Shown one piece after another: positions 58,601 through 64,000 of a DNA stretch of 64,000 bases. The notes beneath the pieces are model-generated. The model was not told where the DNA came from. It did no database searches and worked only from the letters and a program-made list of their open reading frames with translations. Each line of letters opens with the position of its first letter. The first letter of the stretch is position 1. Origin of the DNA: Strigamia acuminata (taxonomy: Eukaryota; Arthropoda; Chilopoda; Geophilomorpha; Linotaeniidae); the NCBI GenBank assembly GCA_949358305.1, contig OX442315.1, forward strand, positions 2,976,001 to 3,040,000. Direction: 5' to 3'. The translations under genes were made by a program, and so were the position numbers.

Positions 58601-59140
58601 CTTTATAACTTTTTGAATCGTCTGTAGAAATAGAGATAAATAATGTAATAATTAATAGAAATAGGAAATGGAATTATTTTTGTACGTCAATGTTATCCAT
58701 CCAAATGAGAATTAGCTGGTAAGGAGTAAAATTCAAATGTTTTGTTATCTTTGGTTGTGCTGCCACTTCAATCTTCCCAATCCAATGGTCAGAAATCAAT
58801 TTTGTCAAGCATTTTGTTTCTGCAGTAACAATCATTTTATTACATTAGAATAATTCAAAACAAATTTTACTATGTCAAATACCGTAATTATGCTCATAAA
58901 TAATAAATACTCTTCTGGCGTTGATGGCTTTAACCATCTTAGATATTTGCAAATAAAGTTTCTCATTACAGCGAGATGATGAATTGTATAATAGATTGTT
59001 GCTTTCTGCTTTAAGAAGACGAGAATTATTTGTAAATTATTATTGCCAAGACAGTTTTGAATTCACTTACTTGGTGTTAAATTGGCACTTGCCATCAATA
59101 TCGTTAAAACTGAGATAACCACATTTTGATTAGGCAGCAT
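55662..59140 (-). CDS. Ionotropic chemoreceptor C (divergent IR), 11 exons
   Basis: Exons: 59140-59071, 59005-58883, 58819-58686, 58621-58448, 58388-58206, 57857-57796, 57686-57662, 57588-57324, 56598-56417, 56360-56107, 56016-55662. The frame is 608 codons with no stops. The signal peptide (MLPNQNVVISVLTILMASA), S1 half, TM1 (PWPIWLCVCSTYLLLVL), pore-region SYNALLYVSIT, S2 half and TM3 (TITAFLVVIGGVLCSGIV) follow the IR layout. This copy has the fewest insertions, with a 0.7-kb intron 8 containing only an LTR remnant, and the longest cytoplasmic tail (ends RVVIAVRPRT). It is the best model for the ancestral gene. Ligand and partner subunits are unknown. Confidence 0.88.
56789..57292 (+). repeat. 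Gypsy-like LTR remnant in IR-C intron 8
   Basis: TTATGTTTAACCGGCCACGT at about 56790 to CCAATCACA at about 57292 belongs to the same family as the LTRs in IR-B intron 8. The 3' half carries CCCTAGACAACGGATTAAAG. It is truncated at its 5' side. Confidence 0.65.
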
Positions 59141-60953
59141 AGTTGATGTTAAAATTTGCGTGCTTGTACTATACGTACAAGTAGTAATGAAAAAGGAACA
59201 TAATTCCTGTCATTGTGCGGTTGCATACTATCGGCAGAATGACGTCCCTTTCCTCGCTTTTTAGTCACCTGCACATTATCTGATAGTTTGCGCAAATGAC
59301 AGAAAAATACCGAAAATGACCCAAAAATAATGAAAACGACCGAAAATTGCTAAAGACGACCAAAAACGTTACGAAAAATAACTAAAACGTTGCGGAAACG
59401 ACCGAAAACGACCTGACACGTACTGAAAATGTTCGGCAAACGTTGTTCGGTACATAAGGCAGATGATACTTATTGAGTTGTCATTTGTCAATTGCCATTC
59501 GAAATGTTAGCCCGTGTTACTACCAGTAAGCATGGTAAGGTATTAATGGTTCACGATGGATTTACGTACAGGTAGGGTTCGAATTCAGGCAATTCCGAAT
59601 ACTGGCAGTGTGTAGAATACCACAAGACCAAATGGCATAGAAAATGCACAGTTATGCTTGGCGTTGTAACCAGCTGTACAGGCACACACGATCATGTGCC
59701 CAACGCTGCCTCTAATGAGTGTACCGTAAGTAAGTTACTGCAAAAATTTGAGAAATTGCAGCAACACAACGTTTTTGGTCGTTTTTGGTCGAAAACCCCT
59801 GAATTCACAGCTAACAAGTAAGCTTAAAGTAAAATCCTGAGTCTGCTACTGGTCTGTAGGCTTTAAATGGAATAATTCAACCCTTTAGACTATGTAAAAC
59901 ATTACCTTAGATGCGTAATCACGATTGGTTTTTAGAAACAAAGCCAACGGTTAATTATCTTCTAAATTAAAATACGGGAAACTTTGTTCCATGGCCATCA
60001 CAACCACCAATGGACAATGAATAATGATTTGATAGTGCACATGTGTGTCAAGCCAAAAGCTGTAAAACTTAAAATTACAATACGATAGATCTATATTTAT
60101 TGAGTTTACCATAAACTTCTACTAGTGACATAATGTTCTATCAATATTCATGCTGTTTGAGAAACTGCACGAACACATAAAATTTAAACAACATAAAAAA
60201 GCTATTAAATTTTATGTTTGATAGTGTCGTATTGATCAGGGTTGCACGTATTATTCTAATTTGGTAACAAGTTACCGTTAAAGTTATTTAGACGAAAAAG
60301 TAACCAGTTACCAACCGTTACTGTTACTTTTTAGTGAGTCTAATAAACACTACCATTACATAACTGAATTATTTTACAATTTATAATTTGGAAAGAAAAA
60401 TTTGAAGATCTGGTTCCAGAAAAAATTCGTAATTTTTATCAGAAAAATGCAAATTTAGGTCCAAAAGCACATTGTTTAGGTGTGAAAACATTTTTTTGGG
60501 TCCAAAAACATATTTTTTAGTTTGCAAAATGCATTTCCTAGGGAAAAAATTGCTAATTTAGGCCTGAGTTTGCTTAGGTTCATCCTGATTTGATTGAAGC
60601 GCGACTGCATCAAATGAATCCTTCCCGGACATCGACAAAGAAAGGCTGCGGATTGAACCACCTGCTGTGTCTGAAAATACAATAAAAAAAATATTTCAGA
60701 TATCCGTATGTTTAACTCCAACATTAAATATAAATGTTGTTGTGACCCCAAATGTCCCTTTTTATTTGGACTATGTTGAGAATAAGAAATTAATAATTTA
60801 ATTTTTTGTATGAGTTTTTATAAATTGTTTTACAGTCCCTTAATTATTTGGAAATGCTGAAAGTGACTAATTTGAGGAATCTATTCATTTTAGTGTTTTT
60901 AACAAATTATGTGATCTTTTTATTGTATAATAATATTTAAAATAATTTATATT
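59141..60953. other. Upstream region of IR-C, no gene recognised
   Basis: The first 140 bases match the upstream flanks of IR-A and IR-B. 59290-59460 is rich in variants of CGACCGAAAA, and GGTCGTTTTTGGTCG occurs in inverse orientation near 59780, so a degenerate TIR element may span about 59290-59800. 60260-60330 carries several GTTACC/GGTAAC words. No ORF with a known domain is present. Confidence 0.45.
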
Positions 60954-61219
60954 TGTCCTGCACCTGTTGTGCTTTTGGGCAATTTGCACACTGCCCTAGT
61001 AATTTGAGCGCTGGATTGGGGGGTTGCTAGGGCAAAACCCCAAATTGCATCGTTTCTAGGACCAAAGCGTGCCGGGGCACACGCCACGCATGCGCACTGG
61101 CCGATTTTCCGGCCCAACTTGGAGCAATAAATCCGTTTATTGCTCACTCTTTGCATCTTCCTTATACCGTTCACACCAACACAGCTTTGTTCCAACTAAA
61201 ACACTGTTTTGTGCGTGAC
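60954..61219 (+). repeat. Candidate solo LTR or LTR-like element
   Basis: A 266-base stretch begins TGTCCTGCACC and ends GCGTGACA. It contains AATAAA within a perfect hairpin (GAGCAATAAA / TTTATTGCTC, 61122-61145). These are LTR-like traits, but no partner LTR or target duplication was found. Confidence 0.35.
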
Positions 61220-61874
61220 AAGTGAGTTTGCCAAGTTTCACCTTCAGACGAATCCTTCCCGGACGCCGAAGACGAAGCGCAATGGACCGAACACCCGTCG
61301 TTTCCGCCACCGCCCGAAGACAGACGCCAGCCAGCCGCCGAGCGAAGCAAAGCTAACGCCGCCGACGCTCGACCTGCCGACAACGGTAATTTACCGAGAA
61401 GAAGCGGACCTGAAGACCGGATCCGACAGTGCGAACCACGCCAGTTAGATTCGTGAGTTTTCAACGGAGAATTTCCCGTTTCGACTCGAGGGTTCACATC
61501 TCGTATTCTCCACCCTGGCCTGGCTATCTAGCTGGCCACGATTCCGGCTCCACAGCCGAATCAACTCGCGAAGCCTCACGATTTCGCACCCGATTTCGCG
61601 GCGATCCGTTGCCGCCATTTACGTAACTTATTGTTTTCTCGCACCTTTCTCTTCTTTCCTTGTTTAACTTTAACAATATCCATTTCATAATTGATTTAAT
61701 TCATGTATGCCTACTGCTCCTTAATTTTAGCATTAATAAAACTGTTTATCCTTTTTTAAATCACTCGTTATTATTGCATTTATTACCTTATTACCCTAGA
61801 CACCAATTTAACTGCCAAACCCGATAGAAGACCTAACCATGGCATTCAACTGCTTCCACAGGTTGAATACCGGG
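61220..61874. other. GC-rich segment, unknown
   Basis: Two short plus-strand ORFs (61209-61448, 61429-61626) are proline/arginine-rich. AATCCTTCCCGGAC occurs here and at 60617, in each case followed by GA-rich sequence. I recognise no gene. It may be the leader of the LTR-like element before it. Confidence 0.3.
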
Positions 61875-62029
61875 CAGGGCTGGACTGGGAACAAATTTAT
61901 TACCGGGAAATCTGGGTGTCCAGGCCACAATTAATGGAGTCGGGACAGGCTACAGCAGGCCGCAACAGGCCACAGCGGCCACGGGCTACCGGGAAACTTC
62001 CGGTAGCCCGCCGGGCCAGTCCAGCACTG
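61875..62029. mobile_element. 155-bp hAT-type MITE
   Basis: The eight-base duplication ATACCGGG (61867-61874 and 62030-62037) brackets ends CAGGGCTGGACTGG and CCAGTCCAGCACTG. The CAGxGCTGGACTGG terminus with an 8-bp duplication is typical of hAT elements. The interior is rich in GGCCACAG and CCGGG words. Confidence 0.9.
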
Positions 62030-62037
62030 ATACCGGG

Positions 62038-62879
62038 ACCTTATGCATTGAATTAGTTAATTAATTAGATTAATATTCTGTGAAATTAATATTTGGAAAT
62101 CCAGGAACGCAACAATGTACCTCTTTACAACGTCTGCTAAAAATGTTGTAATTGAATGTAATGAATTGTTTCTTATTAAACGTCTTCTTGACGTTGCCAC
62201 CAGCTAAACTTTTCACCTGCGTATTGACGCTTGACCAATTAGGATCAAGCACATTGATTACTGCTGTATTGTGTAAAATAAAGTTATCACTAATTTGAAA
62301 TCAACCACCATGAGTCATATCATTATCATTACTGTATTGTGTTACTCCAACCTTCGAGCTTAAAAACTACAAAAAATGCAAATGCGAGATGTTAGTTGTT
62401 TGCCATTTGAAGGCAAAATGGCGCCATTTTGTGTCTTTTCAGACAATTACAATAAACTTGGGCTTGCAGTTAAATTGTCTTATGTATAGGCAACCACTTA
62501 CATTTCTTTTTTTTTTTCAAACTCGTATGTTTCGTTTTTAAGACTTTTCTTTCTCCCTTGCAGTTTTCTCTTTGAAATTTGTCTTTCCGAACGCTGGAAT
62601 GAAATCATGAAAAAAGAAAGATGCAGGCACAGGTTTGTTGTGTAGCAACGTAGAACTACGTCAAGTCGTAGCCTGATCGGTTGGTGTGTGCCAGAGTATA
62701 GTAATGTCATTTTCTATCATTTTTCAGAAATACAGAAATATTTTATTTATTTTTAAATTCATACAAGAAAGATCACACGAATTTTGCAATAACGATTACT
62801 GAAGACATTATTTACATCAATTATTAATATAAGTTACGAATTATTACTGTCATTTAGTTGATATTGTGTATTGTACTTA
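62038..62879. other. Spacer entering IR unit D
   Basis: 62375-62425 resembles an arm of the hairpin at 45721-45952. From about 62700 (AATGTCATTTTCTATCA) the sequence matches 20385-20470 and 20670-20740 of unit A, that is, the left edge of the IR unit. No gene is seen. Confidence 0.55.
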
Positions 62880-63540
62880 TACTCGAGTTGCACCCAAGAA
62901 AGGACCTTACAATCTCTACTCTCATTGGTCGAGCAAGTTTACTGGTGTAGTGCACAGTCTACTGTGGTGTAGTGATCCACAAAAGTAGACCCAAACTCAT
63001 CGATTACAATGTCTGTACATTGTCAAGGCTAAACAAAGATGTCTGCCGGTTTATCGGGCGACCTTTTTTGAATTTTTGAAATTCAGAAACCGCAATTTTT
63101 GTAGCACGGCCGGCCTTTCTACCTACTCGATTACTAGATCCAAGAATTTCTAAGCAATTCAGAAGATTGGGAGATGAGCAGCTGTTAGTTGTTGACATTT
63201 TGGCTGCTTCTGGACAAAGTAACCAATAAATAATTCAAACGTTGTTTACGATCCAGACTGAAGTAACCAATAAATAATTAAAAAAAATTTTTTTTTCCAG
63301 TTGATGTAAGCAATAAACACAACAATCATGAGTTGGACATTTTTTAATGTGTGAAACTACATTGTTATGATGGAAATAACATTTTTTATTTTATAAAATC
63401 AAAATAACATAAACTAAATTAGTCATAACAATCACAACAATAAATAAAAAACAAAACTACTTCTCCTGGAGTTACTAGTAAACTCGCTCGACCAATGGGA
63501 GTCGAGATTGTAAGGTCCTTTCTTGAGTGCAACTCGAGTA
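62880..63540. mobile_element. 661-bp TA-target MITE, TACTCGAGTTGCAC family
   Basis: Ends are TACTCGAGTTGCACCCAAGA and its near complement. TA is duplicated (62878-62879, 63541-63542). Unit A reads ATACTTAGTTTTGAGTG at the equivalent place (20737), the empty site. It is a longer relative of 27592-27999. Confidence 0.87.
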
Positions 63541-63743
63541 TAGTTTTGTGACAGGTGACCGCACAAGAAGCTTTTGAAAAATTAGAACTTAGTTTCATGA
63601 ACGTCTGCAGTACTTCGATGCTCTATGCAGCCGCAGGTACAACGTCGGCAAGACTAGTTGACTAAGACTGTGCCGCAACGTAGGCCTATGTCCAGAGTAA
63701 GATCAAGGAATGCATGCTTTGTTTATTTACAAGTGAGTGTGAT

Positions 63744-63860
63744 GCAGTGCTGGACTGGCCCGGCGGACTACCGGGAATTTCCCAGTGGCCCGTCCCTGGC
63801 CCACCGTAACCTGTCCCTGTGGCTCCACCCATCCAGATTTCCCGGCCAATAGGAACTGCT
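63744..63860. mobile_element. Second hAT-type MITE copy, one end lost
   Basis: CAGTGCTGGACTGGCCCGG begins a sequence that aligns with the reverse complement of 61875-62029, including GATTTCCCGG near the far end. The far terminus is degenerate or deleted, so no target duplication can be called. Confidence 0.75.
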
Positions 63861-63911
63861 GAGCTTCTAACGGTGAGCCAGAGTATAGATGGAAATCATC
63901 AATTGCAACAT

Positions 63912-64000
63912 TTAGGTGCGGGACCTTAGCGCTATAACCACTCGAGAATTGCGCGTTTGCACTGCTCCCGCCGTTGTCGGGCCAGCTCTGCACAGGAATT
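63912..64000 (-). CDS. IR-D, 3' end of a fourth ionotropic receptor (partial)
   Basis: Read on the minus strand from the window edge, the frame gives FLCRAGPTTAGAVQ and ends RVVIALRSRT at a stop at 63912-63914. It matches the cytoplasmic tail of IR-C (FLCRAGPTTAGAVQ ... RVVIAVRPRT) with a deletion in between. The flanking block (CACTCGAGAATT, GGTGCGGGACC) also matches units A and C. The rest of the gene must lie to the right of the window. Confidence 0.75.
   Translation of the reverse strand, partial: FLCRAGPTTAGAVQTRNSRVVIALRSRT

Noticed and set aside
59570-59640. Possible tRNA-derived SINE (GGGTTCGAATTC resembles a B box)
   Set aside because: No convincing A box, cloverleaf, tail or second copy was found.

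Overview
This window looks like AT-rich, repeat-dense nuclear DNA of a protostome, most likely an arthropod. The evidence is spliced genes with GT-AG introns, an intron-containing tRNA-Leu(CAA), a family of ionotropic chemoreceptors (IRs, a protostome-specific branch of the glutamate receptors), and many eukaryotic transposons (copia and gypsy-like LTR elements, a non-LTR element, a MULE, hAT-, piggyBac- and Tc1-like non-autonomous elements). I cannot name the species.

Layout. 1-10849: a large foldback element whose left inverted arm runs off the window. A young, intact Ty1/copia retrotransposon (1184-8292, 5-bp target duplication) sits inside that arm. The core of the foldback is built from 56-bp palindromic repeats. 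10850-13477: no gene recognised. 13478-16013: a decayed, truncated second copia element. 16326-19387: a MULE whose transposase zinc finger is split by a 523-bp MITE. 19881-19994: tRNA-Leu(CAA).

20340-64000 is a degenerate tandem segmental duplication. Each unit carries one IR gene on the minus strand: IR-A 21469-27512, IR-B 42738-49653, IR-C 55662-59140, and the last bases of a fourth (IR-D) at the right edge. I could join 11 exons for A, B and C (587, 572 and 608 residues) with the same intron phases throughout, including a 25-nt microexon. All three reading frames are open.

The units differ mainly by transposon insertions. Because the paralogous unit usually keeps the empty site, target duplications and insertion order can be read inside this one window. 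A-specific are five MITEs, a 3-kb TTAA element with a two-exon ORF and a 21-bp minisatellite, a full-length but broken LINE, two solo LTRs and a gypsy-like integrase fragment. B-specific are a transposon carrying a piece of cytoplasmic dynein heavy chain, LTR fragments, a palindrome-rich TACGTA element and a truncated LINE.

The functional content is therefore a chemoreceptor cluster, one tRNA and one potentially active copia element. Everything else is mobile or duplicated DNA. Exon junctions come from comparing the paralogs by eye, not from transcripts.
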